From an uncultured Porphyromonas sp. (lineage in GTDB: Bacteria; Bacteroidota; Bacteroidia; Bacteroidales; Porphyromonadaceae): DNA of 9,333 nucleotides. Of the stretch, positions 1 to 7,814 are shown piece after piece. The notes beneath the pieces are model-generated. The model was not told the DNA's origin. It was given only the letters and a program-made list of their open reading frames with translations, and ran no database searches. The DNA lies in NCBI GenBank assembly GCA_946222055.1, contig CAMIEW010000018.1, positions 1 through 9,333 on the forward strand. The letters run 5' to 3'. A program made the translations under genes and the position numbers. Position 1 is the stretch's first letter. The number at the start of each line of letters is the position of its first letter.

Positions 1-1
1 T

Positions 2-2716
2 ACCCGACCCCTCATCGTCGTAAATGGGATGCCCTACGAGGGAGATCTATCCGCAATCAATCCTTCTACGGTCAAGAACATCACCGTGCTGAAGGACGCC
101 GCAGCCTCCTCCATCTACGGTGCTCGTGCGGCGAATGGCGTAATCGTCATCTCGACCAAGCAGGGAAGTAAGGAGTCGAAGCCCACCTTCGCCTACAATG
201 GCTCGGTACGCTTCGTCACCAAGCCGCGGATGAGTGCGCTCAATCTGATGGACACTCGGGAGATGCTTGATCACACCCTCGCTGTGCAGCAGAAATTCCC
301 GCTGGAGATCATCCCCCCGGCAGACTACAAGTACTACACCTCTCCTATCCGACTCACAATCCTCAGGTACAGACATGGAGAAATCTCAGAGGAGGAGCTT
401 CATGGCACTCTGGATCGCTATGCACAGCTGGACAACAGAAGTCAGCTGGAAGAATTTTACCTCCGCACCGGTGTCGAGCACCAGCATAATCTGGCACTGT
501 CGGGAGGCTCGACGAATAACCGTTATATGGTCACCGCTAACTATGTGGGCAACAATCCGACGGACAAGTTTTCCTCCTCTCGTCGCTACGGCTTCACAAT
601 GCGCGATGACATCACACTCTCGGATCGCTTCTCCATCGACCTCGGTCTGACAGGATCCTACAGCGACAGCAAACAGGACATCGGCGTCGGGAGCTTCTAC
701 CGATACTATCGCACCTTGTCCTCCTACACGATGCTCTCGGATGCAGATGGCACTCCTCTCAACATACCCGGACAGCGCTCTGAAGCCGAGCTGAAGCGTC
801 TCGTCGACGAGGGGCTCTACGACCTCCACTACTCCCCTCTCCGCAATGAGGGGCTGGAGCTCTCTACAACTCACAACAGCTACTACAGGATCAATGCCGG
901 GCTGACAGTCGACCTACTCTCCGGACTCAATCTCTCGCTCCGCTACTCGGGAGACTTCAGTCAGGACAAGAGTGAACAGACTCATGACCCCAACTCCTAC
1001 GGGGCAATGTCCGAAATCGTGAACGCAGCCACGAAGGATCCGACCTCCGGCGAGATTGTCTATAACATCCCCAAGGGCGGTAAGATGATCCAGGTGAGAA
1101 GTGACGGGCGCGCCTACACCCTCCGCGGTCAGCTGGACTATACCCTCGAGAAGGGGGAGCACTATCTCACCGCTCTGGCCGGCTCGGAGATCCGAGCTCT
1201 CAAGGAGATGAGCACCTCGGTAAGCCACTTCGGCTATGATCCCAATACCCTCGGCTTCATGCCGGTGGACTACAACCTCCTCGCCGAGATTAACGGCACC
1301 TACGCCCTCAGCAACTACTACAGCTACGACTACCACAGAGACAATTATCTCTACGAGCGGGAGGATCGCTTTGTCTCCTTCTACGGCAATGCATCCTACT
1401 CCTATGCCGGGAAGTATGACCTGACGGGGAGCATCCGTGTGGACCAGTCCAATCTCTTTGGCACCGACCCGCGCAATCAGTACCGTCCGCTCTGGTCGTT
1501 GGGTGGCATGTGGCATGTCAATAAGGAAGACTTCATGCACTCCACATCCGACTGGCTCAGTAGCCTGGTCCTCCGACTCACCTATGGTATCGGAGGTAAT
1601 GTCCCTAAGGATGCAGGTCCCTTCCTCACCCTCACCTCGCCAATCTACAACCCCACCAATAAGGGACAATTCTCGAAGATCAATAACCCGCCAAATCCTA
1701 ACCTTCGGTGGGAAAAGACAGCGACGACCAATGTCGGCATCGACTTCGGTCTCCTCAGCAACCGCCTCTGGGGAAGTCTCGACTACTACAACCGCCACAC
1801 CACAGATCTGATGGCAGATCGCACGGCTGACCCGACGCTCGGCTGGTACAAGCTGCTGCTCAATTACGGAGCGATGGAGAATAGTGGTGTCGAGCTGTCT
1901 CTCTCGGGAGCCTTCCGATTCGGAGAGGTATCCTACTCGCCTACTCTTGTTCTCGGAGTCAATAAGAATAAGCTGCTCAACGTCGAGGAGTCCAATCGCA
2001 ACACCTTCTCCTACACCCAGGGCAGCGCCATCACCGTCGGATATCCCTACCGGTCGGTCTTTAGCTACCCCTCGGCGGGACTGAGTCCCGAGGACGGCAC
2101 CCCACTTTACTACCACACCGACCCGGAGAGTGGGGAGAGGAAGGTGACTTCGGAGGTCTCTGACCTAACGATGGATGACCTCGTCTTCTCAGGCAATAGG
2201 ATGCCTACCCGGACCGGTTCGCTTACCAACCGCATCGAGTGGAGAGGCTTCGCACTATCGCTGATGCTCTACTACAGCGGCGGTAATGTCCTGCGCGCTG
2301 TCACAGCTCCCTACGATGGCGGATCCTCGGGGTCCAATCTCCCGAGGGAGTATCTCAACTACTGGCAGAAGCCAGGGGACGAGAAAGATCCGACGATGAC
2401 ACCGGTCATCACTGGTCAGACGGTAAATAATCAGGTGGACATCCATGCCTGGTGTGCCTCTGATCTGCATGCCTTCCCCGGGGATTACCTCAAGGTGCAG
2501 GACCTCAGTCTCTCCTACACTCTCCCCAAGGACCGGATCGAGACGCTCGGACTATCGACCGCAAGCCTTGTGCTGCAGCTGCAGAACCTCGGAACCATCT
2601 CGTTCAATCGACGCGGCTACAACGCTGAGAGTATGGGCTTCTACTCCTACGGATGGGGTATGCGAGGAATTCCCTCACCCCTGACCATCTCACTTGGGAC
2701 GACGATCAATTTCTAA
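2..2716 (+). CDS. SusC/RagA-family TonB-dependent outer-membrane receptor (5' end missing)
   Basis: This is the outer-membrane barrel of a SusCD nutrient importer, which takes up an oligomeric ligand using TonB energy. The frame is open from base 2, so the first in-frame ATG at 29 lies inside the plug domain and is not the real start. The visible 904 residues begin TRPLIVVNG and continue through the SusC plug signature VLKDAAASSIYGARAANGV (from about base 86), followed by VISTKQG. These match the family pattern PLxVVDG...VLKDAxAxxIYGxRxANGVIxIxTKxG. The rest is aromatic-rich, alternating beta-barrel sequence. It ends in LTISLGTTINF, with a terminal Phe as expected of an outer-membrane beta-signal. 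Full SusC proteins run about 1000-1100 residues, so the signal peptide, the CarbopepD_reg-like domain and the early plug (roughly 100-200 residues) lie upstream of the window. A SusD-like partner follows after 18 nt. The substrate cannot be read from the sequence; the lack of glycan enzymes nearby leaves peptide as an option. Confidence 0.95.
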   Translation, partial: TRPLIVVNGMPYEGDLSAINPSTVKNITVLKDAAASSIYGARAANGVIVISTKQGSKESKPTFAYNGSVRFVTKPRMSALNLMDTREMLDHTLAVQQKFPLEIIPPADYKYYTSPIRLTILRYRHGEISEEELHGTLDRYAQLDNRSQLEEFYLRTGVEHQHNLALSGGSTNNRYMVTANYVGNNPTDKFSSSRRYGFTMRDDITLSDRFSIDLGLTGSYSDSKQDIGVGSFYRYYRTLSSYTMLSDADGTPLNIPGQRSEAELKRLVDEGLYDLHYSPLRNEGLELSTTHNSYYRINAGLTVDLLSGLNLSLRYSGDFSQDKSEQTHDPNSYGAMSEIVNAATKDPTSGEIVYNIPKGGKMIQVRSDGRAYTLRGQLDYTLEKGEHYLTALAGSEIRALKEMSTSVSHFGYDPNTLGFMPVDYNLLAEINGTYALSNYYSYDYHRDNYLYEREDRFVSFYGNASYSYAGKYDLTGSIRVDQSNLFGTDPRNQYRPLWSLGGMWHVNKEDFMHSTSDWLSSLVLRLTYGIGGNVPKDAGPFLTLTSPIYNPTNKGQFSKINNPPNPNLRWEKTATTNVGIDFGLLSNRLWGSLDYYNRHTTDLMADRTADPTLGWYKLLLNYGAMENSGVELSLSGAFRFGEVSYSPTLVLGVNKNKLLNVEESNRNTFSYTQGSAITVGYPYRSVFSYPSAGLSPEDGTPLYYHTDPESGERKVTSEVSDLTMDDLVFSGNRMPTRTGSLTNRIEWRGFALSLMLYYSGGNVLRAVTAPYDGGSSGSNLPREYLNYWQKPGDEKDPTMTPVITGQTVNNQVDIHAWCASDLHAFPGDYLKVQDLSLSYTLPKDRIETLGLSTASLVLQLQNLGTISFNRRGYNAESMGFYSYGWGMRGIPSPLTISLGTTINF

Positions 2717-2734
2717 TCCTTCTTTTCTACAGCC

Positions 2735-4165
2735 ATGAAAGTCACATACAAGATATTACTCGCCGCTCTCCTTGTCGCGGTAGGATGCTCCTCCTGCGAC
2801 AACTTCCTGAGCATCCGACCCAAGGACGCGCTCTATCCGAAGACGCTCACCGACTATGAGAATCTGCTCAATAACCCGGATCTGATGAAGACGGGAGCTA
2901 CCTTCCCCTCCTTTATGACGGATGACGCTTTTCTCCTCGATGACCCTGGCTTTCTCGGAGACGCACCCTCTCTGCCAATAGTAGAGCACTCCACACAGAT
3001 CCTCTATAAGCTGAGTCATGGGGACGTCTTCTCTGACGCAGAGGAGGACTACTACTGGACCAGCACCTATATGAACATCGACTACTACAATACGGTGATC
3101 GACTTCGCCCCCGATGCCACGGAAGCGACGGAGGAGAATAGGGCTCGCGTCATAGCCGAGGCAAAGGCAAGCCGCGCACTCGAGTACCTCAGCCTCGTCA
3201 ATTGCTACTCCCCACAGTATGATCCGAAGACCGCAACAGCAGATCAGAGTGGGGTCCCCCTGATCCTACATGCTGACATTATACAGAGCGACCTCAGGAG
3301 AGCCACCCTACAGGAGTGCTATGAACTGATCCTGTCCGACCTCACCGATGCCCTTCCCCTCCTGCCCGAGGTTGCCAAGCCGTCCAAGTACCGGATGTCT
3401 CGAGGAGGCTGCGCCGGCATCCTGGCTCGGGCTTACCTGATCATCGGTGATTACGAGAAGGCTCTCTCCTATGCCAACGAAGCACTGGAGTCCAATGATG
3501 CACTCCTTGACTTTAAGACCATCTCCGTCCTTGACCCATATGGTTTTATAGGGCGAACAGACATGCCAGAGTCTCTCAATGACCCCGAGGCTATTCTGAT
3601 CCGCAATGCTCCATATGCCTTTGGTAACACCGGCGGCGTTCTTACCTCTGATGATCTCATCAGCATCTACGACGAGGAGCATGACAAGCGCTGCTTAGTC
3701 TACTTTGTAGACAACTATTGGGGGATGCCTTTTGAGTCTCCAACGACACGCATCTACATATCCGGCTTCAGGGAGAATATAGGCATCTCTTCGTCCGAGA
3801 TGTACCTCACGGCAGCGGAGTGCGAGGCGCGCATCGGCTCAGTCGATCGCGCCATGGAGCTGCTCAATAAGCTGCGCACCTACCGCATCGAGGGCTATGA
3901 GCCGATGACTGCTGCGGGTATGGATCGGGAGAAAGTGCTTGACGAGGTGCTCCTCGAGCGGAGACGCGAGTTTGCGCTCCGAGGAATGTTCCGCTTCATC
4001 GATCTCCGACGCTTCGCCAAGGATCCTAAGCGAGCAGTCACCGTGACTCACAATACCGGCGACGGTCAGACTGAGTCTATCACGGCAGATGATCCTCGCT
4101 TCACGCTGCCTATCCCGCAAGTGGTCCTGAGGATCAACCCCAACATGAAGCAGAATAAGCGGTAG
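2735..4165 (+). CDS. SusD/RagB-family nutrient-binding outer-membrane lipoprotein
   Basis: This is the surface lipoprotein that caps the SusC barrel and captures ligand. It has 476 residues, shorter than many SusD proteins (500-600) and near RagB size. The N-terminus is a lipoprotein signal (MKVTYKILLAALLVAVGC) with two candidate lipidation cysteines, C18 and C21. C21 sits in the SusD-typical context SSCDNFL...P and is favoured by family alignment, while C18 has the better lipobox (AVGC). Residues 36-47 (KTLTDYENLLNN) and 62-70 (TDDAFLLDD) resemble the N-terminal SusD-like domain. A TPR-like helical pair lies at about 221-252 (ARAYLIIGDYEKALSYANEA). The C-terminal RagB/SusD domain is clear: SSEMYLTAAECEAR (353-366), LLERRREFALRG (416-427), FRFIDLRRF (429-437) and the closing LPIPQVVLRINPNMKQN. 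The start is fixed by the signal peptide and the 18-nt gap after the SusC stop. It is co-transcribed with the receptor and ends 5 nt from a convergent transporter gene. Confidence 0.95.
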   Translation: MKVTYKILLAALLVAVGCSSCDNFLSIRPKDALYPKTLTDYENLLNNPDLMKTGATFPSFMTDDAFLLDDPGFLGDAPSLPIVEHSTQILYKLSHGDVFSDAEEDYYWTSTYMNIDYYNTVIDFAPDATEATEENRARVIAEAKASRALEYLSLVNCYSPQYDPKTATADQSGVPLILHADIIQSDLRRATLQECYELILSDLTDALPLLPEVAKPSKYRMSRGGCAGILARAYLIIGDYEKALSYANEALESNDALLDFKTISVLDPYGFIGRTDMPESLNDPEAILIRNAPYAFGNTGGVLTSDDLISIYDEEHDKRCLVYFVDNYWGMPFESPTTRIYISGFRENIGISSSEMYLTAAECEARIGSVDRAMELLNKLRTYRIEGYEPMTAAGMDREKVLDEVLLERRREFALRGMFRFIDLRRFAKDPKRAVTVTHNTGDGQTESITADDPRFTLPIPQVVLRINPNMKQNKR

Positions 4166-4192
4166 CGACACTACCGACCTCGCTTGAGGTCG
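4161..4192. terminator. Two adjacent hairpins at the convergent gene junction, possible bidirectional terminator
   Basis: Two perfect inverted repeats stand side by side. The first is GGTAG-CGACA-CTACC at 4161-4175. Its two arms carry the TAG stop codons of both convergent genes (top strand 4163-4165, bottom strand 4173-4171). The second is CGACCTC-GCTT-GAGGTCG at 4175-4192, a 7-bp GC-rich stem with a 4-nt loop. It lies inside the last codons of the bottom-strand transporter. No T-run follows on either strand, so these are not textbook intrinsic terminators. Their place exactly between two converging transcripts still makes a role in ending or shielding transcripts reasonable. The short first stem could be chance. 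Confidence 0.4.
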
Positions 4193-5091
4193 CGGCGGGA
4201 CTTGCTCTGCGTCACAATGACGACGCCGAGGATCACCAGCACACCCGCAACCATCTTAGTGACCGTAAAGGTCTCCAGTCCCATCAGCAATCCGGCCGTC
4301 GTAGCGATGACCGGATTGCCGTAGTTATAGACGGCAATGACGGTGGGACGAAGGCGCTGCTGGGCGTATGGCACCAGCAGATAAGCCATCACCGTGGCGG
4401 CGAGGACGACGAAGCCGAGACGGAAGTAGAAGGTACCGTCCATCTCCCGCCACGGCATTTCCACGGCGGGACCGATACTGAATGGCAGCACGATCAAGAA
4501 GGAGATGAGGAAGAGCCACTTCATCAGCTCCAGCGGAGAGTACTTATCGATCAGCCGCTTGAAGACCGTGAGGTAAAGGGTGTAGCTGAAGGTGGCGAGC
4601 AGAGCGATCAACTGCCCCACTACCGCACGAGTACCGCTCCCGGCATCTCCGCCCTTGGAGAGCATCAGGAGCAGCACGCCGCTCAGTCCGACGAGCACGC
4701 CGAGCACCTTCTTCCACGTCAGGGGCTCCTTGAGGAAAATAGCAGCCAGGAACATCGTGAAGATCGGTCCCATCGTCGTCATCAGCGACTGCCGCAGCGG
4801 TGTGGTCATCGAGATGGCAAAGGCAAAGAGCCCCTGATTACCCAGCACCCCCGTGAGCGATGCCCCGACGAGGAGCCAGGCATCCCGCGCCTCCACACGC
4901 CGCCCCGCAGGCACCACGAGCGAGGCGAGCCAGAAGACGACACACGAGGTCCCAAATCGGCAAGCCATGTGGAGCCACGGCGAGAGCACCCCATCGATGA
5001 GGAGTGCGTTGGAGAAGGGCCCATTGAGTCCAAATGCAATCGTCGCCAGGAGCATCGCCAGATGCCCCTTGACCTTTTCCTCCTTCATCAT
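4171..5091 (-). CDS. EamA/DMT-superfamily inner-membrane transporter
   Basis: This is a drug/metabolite-transporter-type carrier, probably an exporter of an amino acid or other small metabolite; the substrate cannot be predicted. The 306 residues form about ten hydrophobic helices in two homologous halves. The first EamA repeat covers roughly residues 10-146 and the second 156-295. Typical family marks are R45 in an ACRFG segment after helix 2, P109 in TTMGPIFTMFLAAIFLKEPL, the Glu in KEPLT (E122) and its counterpart in GLETFT (E273). Each Glu is followed by a G-rich last helix of the repeat (VLGVLVGLSGVLLLML; VAGVLVILGVVIV). The C-terminus is basic (KSRRDLKRGR), consistent with a cytoplasmic end. 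The frame is open to 5139, but that would bury the N-terminus in the upstream protease gene. Two tandem ATGs at 5091 and 5088 directly follow the protease TGA, and 5091 is taken as the start. It is cotranscribed with, and probably translationally coupled to, the protease gene. Confidence 0.92.
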   Translation of the reverse strand: MMKEEKVKGHLAMLLATIAFGLNGPFSNALLIDGVLSPWLHMACRFGTSCVVFWLASLVVPAGRRVEARDAWLLVGASLTGVLGNQGLFAFAISMTTPLRQSLMTTMGPIFTMFLAAIFLKEPLTWKKVLGVLVGLSGVLLLMLSKGGDAGSGTRAVVGQLIALLATFSYTLYLTVFKRLIDKYSPLELMKWLFLISFLIVLPFSIGPAVEMPWREMDGTFYFRLGFVVLAATVMAYLLVPYAQQRLRPTVIAVYNYGNPVIATTAGLLMGLETFTVTKMVAGVLVILGVVIVTQSKSRRDLKRGR

Positions 5092-5092
5092 A

Positions 5093-7678
5093 TCAGTTCT
5101 TATCCAGCAGTCGGGCGAGAGCCACCTCCCACCCGTCATAGTACGCCCGAGTCACGGCGTCCGTCGTCTGCGTGGCACGGAGGCGGTAGGCGCGTCGGAT
5201 CTTGCTGAGAGCGACACGGACGTAGGGCGCTATCTCCTCAGTCTTGACGCTTGGGGTAAGCATATTGAGTCGCGCTGCTGCCACCTCGCCACACAGATCG
5301 CTCGCCCCGGGCAGAGAGTTCGCCCACGCTTGCGCCTCGGAGAGACTTCGCTCCCCGCCGAAGTGAGCCGACGACTCCGCATACCCCATCAGCATCTCAA
5401 TCGCCGTCCGCTGCAGACACTGTTCCGAGCGACTCAGCGCCCCTCCGCCGGCGCCAGCACGCAACAGGTCATCCACATAGTCACTGAGGTACTGCTCCAC
5501 CGTGTAGCCGGAGCCTCCCTTAGGTGCCTCACTTCCGTCGATGATCCCCTGCAGTCGGTATCCCGACGTCAGGTCGTTGAGGACAAGGGAGAAGAAGTAG
5601 GGCTCCCCCTTATAGGGATCATAGCTATCCGATCGATCGAATCGCTGAGCCAGATAGGGGGTAAAGAGCCACTCATCCAGACCCCGCAGCTGGGCAAAGG
5701 TCCACCTCAGTGCCTCCACTTGTCGAGACTTGGAAATGTAAGTGAGCGGCATCCGACCATCTCCCTGCCGCTCGTCGTGATAGACACGCCCTCCCACGAT
5801 CGGAGTGACATGGCGAACGTACTGCAGCATCTGTGCAATAATCGCATCATAGACTTCACGCAGGTCATCGGACGGTTCACCTGGCTTTGCCAGCCAGGTC
5901 TCGAAGTGCCCGGCGATATACTTCAGATTCTTTACCCCGAGCGTATTTGCCGCCACAAGGTCATCGGAGAGATCCTCCGTCTGAGCCGTCGGATCGACCG
6001 TCACGATCTGCTGAGGCCCGTAGGTGTATCGCCTATCGCCCGAGTGACGCTCGATGAGCGCTCTGAGGGCGCTCCTCTCCCGCTCTACCGGATAGTGACG
6101 ATACCCCCACTCGATCGCATGGATGTCGTAGGGTCCCAGGAGGGGCGGCACCAGCCGCACCCCACGCTCCGGGTCACCCGGCTGGGCAACATAATTAAAG
6201 CGCGCATAGTCCATGATCGACGGCGTTGTACCGTACTTCTGGGTAAAGGCGGGATTCCTCAGCTGCGCCACGGTGTAGGCCGATGAGGCACCCATATTGT
6301 GCTCCAGCCCGAGGGTATGCCCCACCTCGTGCGCCGCCACATACCGCATCGCTTCGCTCATGAGGCTGTCCGGCAGCTTATCCGCCCGCACCCGGGGATC
6401 CACCGCGCCAGTCTGCACCAGGCGCCAGTAGTAGAGCAGCGAGGTGACGTTATGATACCAGATCACATCCGCACAGAGGATCTCTCCGCTCCGAGGATCG
6501 ACGTAGGACGGTCCCATCGCATTAGCGACATGGGAAGTGGCATACTTGACGCAAGAGAAGCGCAGGTCATCGGGATCGAAGTCCGGCATCTCCTCCCTAG
6601 TAGGATACATCCTGGCACGAATGGCGTTGCTGAAGCCCGCCGCCCTGAAGGCCTGCTCCCAGTCGCAGATACCGTCGAGGACCGCCTGACGCCACTTGGG
6701 GGGAAAGGCGGAGTCGACGTAGAAGGTGATCGGCTCCACGGGATCCACCACTTCGCCCCTCGCATAGGCGGCACTATCGGACGGCTCCAGCCGCCACCGA
6801 TGGATGATCTCATACTGCTCGATCCGATCCTTATCGGACGAGTAGTGGCTCCTCGCGGAGGAGAAGTAGCCGACCCGGCTGTCGGCGCGACGAGACCGCA
6901 TCGGGCGATCCGGCAGCAGCACCATCGACCGATGGATCTCCAGAGTAGTGAAGTGGCTGTCACTTGCATAGGCAGCGACACTCTTCACCTCCACATTGCG
7001 TTCAAAGGATCGCGCCCCGACAATGTAAGACCCGCCACTCACTGGGCTCCCCTTGGGGAGGGAAAAGGGATCATTGCTCTCAAAGAGGGGATCCCCGTCG
7101 AGGAAGAGCGACGTGACATCGATCACCCGGCTCTGCTCGGTCCGCGCCTTCACATCAAAAGTCCGCGCGATCGGCGGGACGAAGTTTCGGTCAAAAGAAG
7201 CCTTGATCGGATCCTCCTCATCGACATAGCCGTGAGTCGGCACCATCTTAAGCAGCACCTTATCCTTACCTCTCGCCTCTAGGCGGGCGATGAAGGGGGT
7301 GATCATCATCTGACCCGCCACTGCCGAGGCAGGGTCGGAGGTGCGCGAGATTCGGCTGGTAAAGAGCAGTGGTCTGCCGAGCAGACTGTCTGGCACCTCG
7401 AAGTAGAGGTCTCCCTCCTTCTCTATCGTCACGACGAGACCGGAGTCGATCTTCGCCTCGCTCACTAAGTCGTCGTACGCCTGCTCCTCCTTGCTCTTCG
7501 TCTCCCGAGGCTGTTTCTCAGCCTCCTCCTTAGCTTTTTGGCGCTTGCTCTTCAGCCACCCCTTCAGCGGTCGGCAAGAGGTCTCAGGCACCTGAGCATC
7601 CAGCCCAGCGCCCACCGACATCACCACCAGGCAGGCAAGCAGCAGCCTGTAGAGAGTTTTGCTCATATACTTACTCAT
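5093..7678 (-). CDS. Secreted zinc-dependent metalloprotease (metzincin, DUF5118/DUF5117/DUF4953 architecture)
   Basis: This is a predicted exported zinc endopeptidase of 861 residues, a normal length for the family. Residues 1-28 are a Sec signal peptide (hydrophobic LLLACLVVMSVGAG, cleavage likely after LDA, before Q29). A Lys/Glu-rich linker at about 38-66 is followed by a DUF5118-like stretch (YDDL...YFEVPDSLLGRPLLFTSRIS, about 68-111), a DUF5117-like middle region to about 300, then the catalytic region starting near ITFYVDSAFPPKWR. The zinc site HEVGHTLGLEH (450-460; bases 6299-6331) is intact: three His ligands and the catalytic Glu. The Met-turn SIMDYARFNYVAQPGD follows at 487-502, then LLGPYDIHAIEWGY. 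No type IX secretion C-terminal domain is evident and the signal lacks a lipobox, so the likely location is periplasm. Start choice: the frame stays open to 7735, but only the ATGs at 7678 and 7666 give a clean signal peptide, and a -7 promoter box lies between 7678 and 7735. 7666 is a close alternative. Natural substrates are unknown. Confidence 0.93.
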   Translation of the reverse strand: MSKYMSKTLYRLLLACLVVMSVGAGLDAQVPETSCRPLKGWLKSKRQKAKEEAEKQPRETKSKEEQAYDDLVSEAKIDSGLVVTIEKEGDLYFEVPDSLLGRPLLFTSRISRTSDPASAVAGQMMITPFIARLEARGKDKVLLKMVPTHGYVDEEDPIKASFDRNFVPPIARTFDVKARTEQSRVIDVTSLFLDGDPLFESNDPFSLPKGSPVSGGSYIVGARSFERNVEVKSVAAYASDSHFTTLEIHRSMVLLPDRPMRSRRADSRVGYFSSARSHYSSDKDRIEQYEIIHRWRLEPSDSAAYARGEVVDPVEPITFYVDSAFPPKWRQAVLDGICDWEQAFRAAGFSNAIRARMYPTREEMPDFDPDDLRFSCVKYATSHVANAMGPSYVDPRSGEILCADVIWYHNVTSLLYYWRLVQTGAVDPRVRADKLPDSLMSEAMRYVAAHEVGHTLGLEHNMGASSAYTVAQLRNPAFTQKYGTTPSIMDYARFNYVAQPGDPERGVRLVPPLLGPYDIHAIEWGYRHYPVERERSALRALIERHSGDRRYTYGPQQIVTVDPTAQTEDLSDDLVAANTLGVKNLKYIAGHFETWLAKPGEPSDDLREVYDAIIAQMLQYVRHVTPIVGGRVYHDERQGDGRMPLTYISKSRQVEALRWTFAQLRGLDEWLFTPYLAQRFDRSDSYDPYKGEPYFFSLVLNDLTSGYRLQGIIDGSEAPKGGSGYTVEQYLSDYVDDLLRAGAGGGALSRSEQCLQRTAIEMLMGYAESSAHFGGERSLSEAQAWANSLPGASDLCGEVAAARLNMLTPSVKTEEIAPYVRVALSKIRRAYRLRATQTTDAVTRAYYDGWEVALARLLDKN

Positions 7679-7814
7679 AATCAGCCCCAAAGGTACAAAA
7701 TAAGGTCCTATCCTCTCCTCCCACCCGTCCGACAAGGAAGTGTCACCAGGAAGTAACCGACTTGTAATAACTATCGCCGAACTTCGCGGAGCATCAACCT
7801 ACACGCACTTCACT
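7679..7814. other. Divergent intergenic region between protease and second receptor
   Basis: These 136 nt separate the leftward protease gene from the rightward receptor gene and must hold the promoters of both. The leftward side carries the -7 box described at 7688-7695. On the rightward side I find no good TAnnTTTG match before the ATG at 7815. A TTG at 7762-7764 has no -7 partner at the usual spacing. No long inverted repeat, riboswitch-like fold or small open frame with a plausible start was noticed. Confidence 0.6.
7688..7695 (-). promoter_or_regulatory. Bacteroidetes-type -7 promoter box for the protease-transporter operon
   Basis: Read on the bottom strand, the bases are TACCTTTG, a full match to the primary-sigma -7 consensus of Bacteroidetes, TAnnTTTG. 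It lies 9 nt upstream of the ATG at 7678 and 21 nt upstream of the ATG at 7666, so transcription would begin about 5 nt before 7678. The matching -33 position (around 7715-7718) reads GGAG-like and not TTTG, so only half the promoter is recognisable. If it is real, any start codon upstream of about 7684 is ruled out, and the leader is very short. Confidence 0.4.

Noticed and set aside
29..31. ATG at 29 as the start of the SusC-like gene.
   Set aside because: The frame is open to the window edge, and the residues before this Met (TRPLIVVNG) are conserved plug sequence. The real start is upstream of the window.
914..2116. A 400-codon bottom-strand frame antisense to the SusC gene.
   Set aside because: The top strand is clear SusC barrel sequence. 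The antisense product is Val/Gly/Ile-rich with no domain, as expected from reading Asp/Tyr/Thr-rich codons backwards.
5092..5139. Upstream start at 5139 for the transporter, adding 16 residues.
   Set aside because: It would overlap the protease gene by about 47 nt and add a polar non-conserved tail. The tandem ATGs at 5091/5088 right after the protease stop fit a coupled operon and place the first helix normally.
5629..5645. Palindromic run with tandem GATC (CGATCGATCG) inside the protease gene.
   Set aside because: It simply encodes Arg-Phe-Asp-Arg-Ser-Asp. A single short palindrome in a GC-rich coding region is not evidence of a regulatory site or origin.
4853..6286. A 477-codon open frame on the top strand, antisense to the protease gene, and a similar 327-codon one at 6299-7282.
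   Set aside because: The opposite strand encodes a complete protease with signal peptide, zinc site and Met-turn through this stretch. The antisense products are Arg/His/Pro/Ser-rich with no recognisable domain, and there is no promoter or plausible start context. GC-rich codon bias opens such shadow frames.
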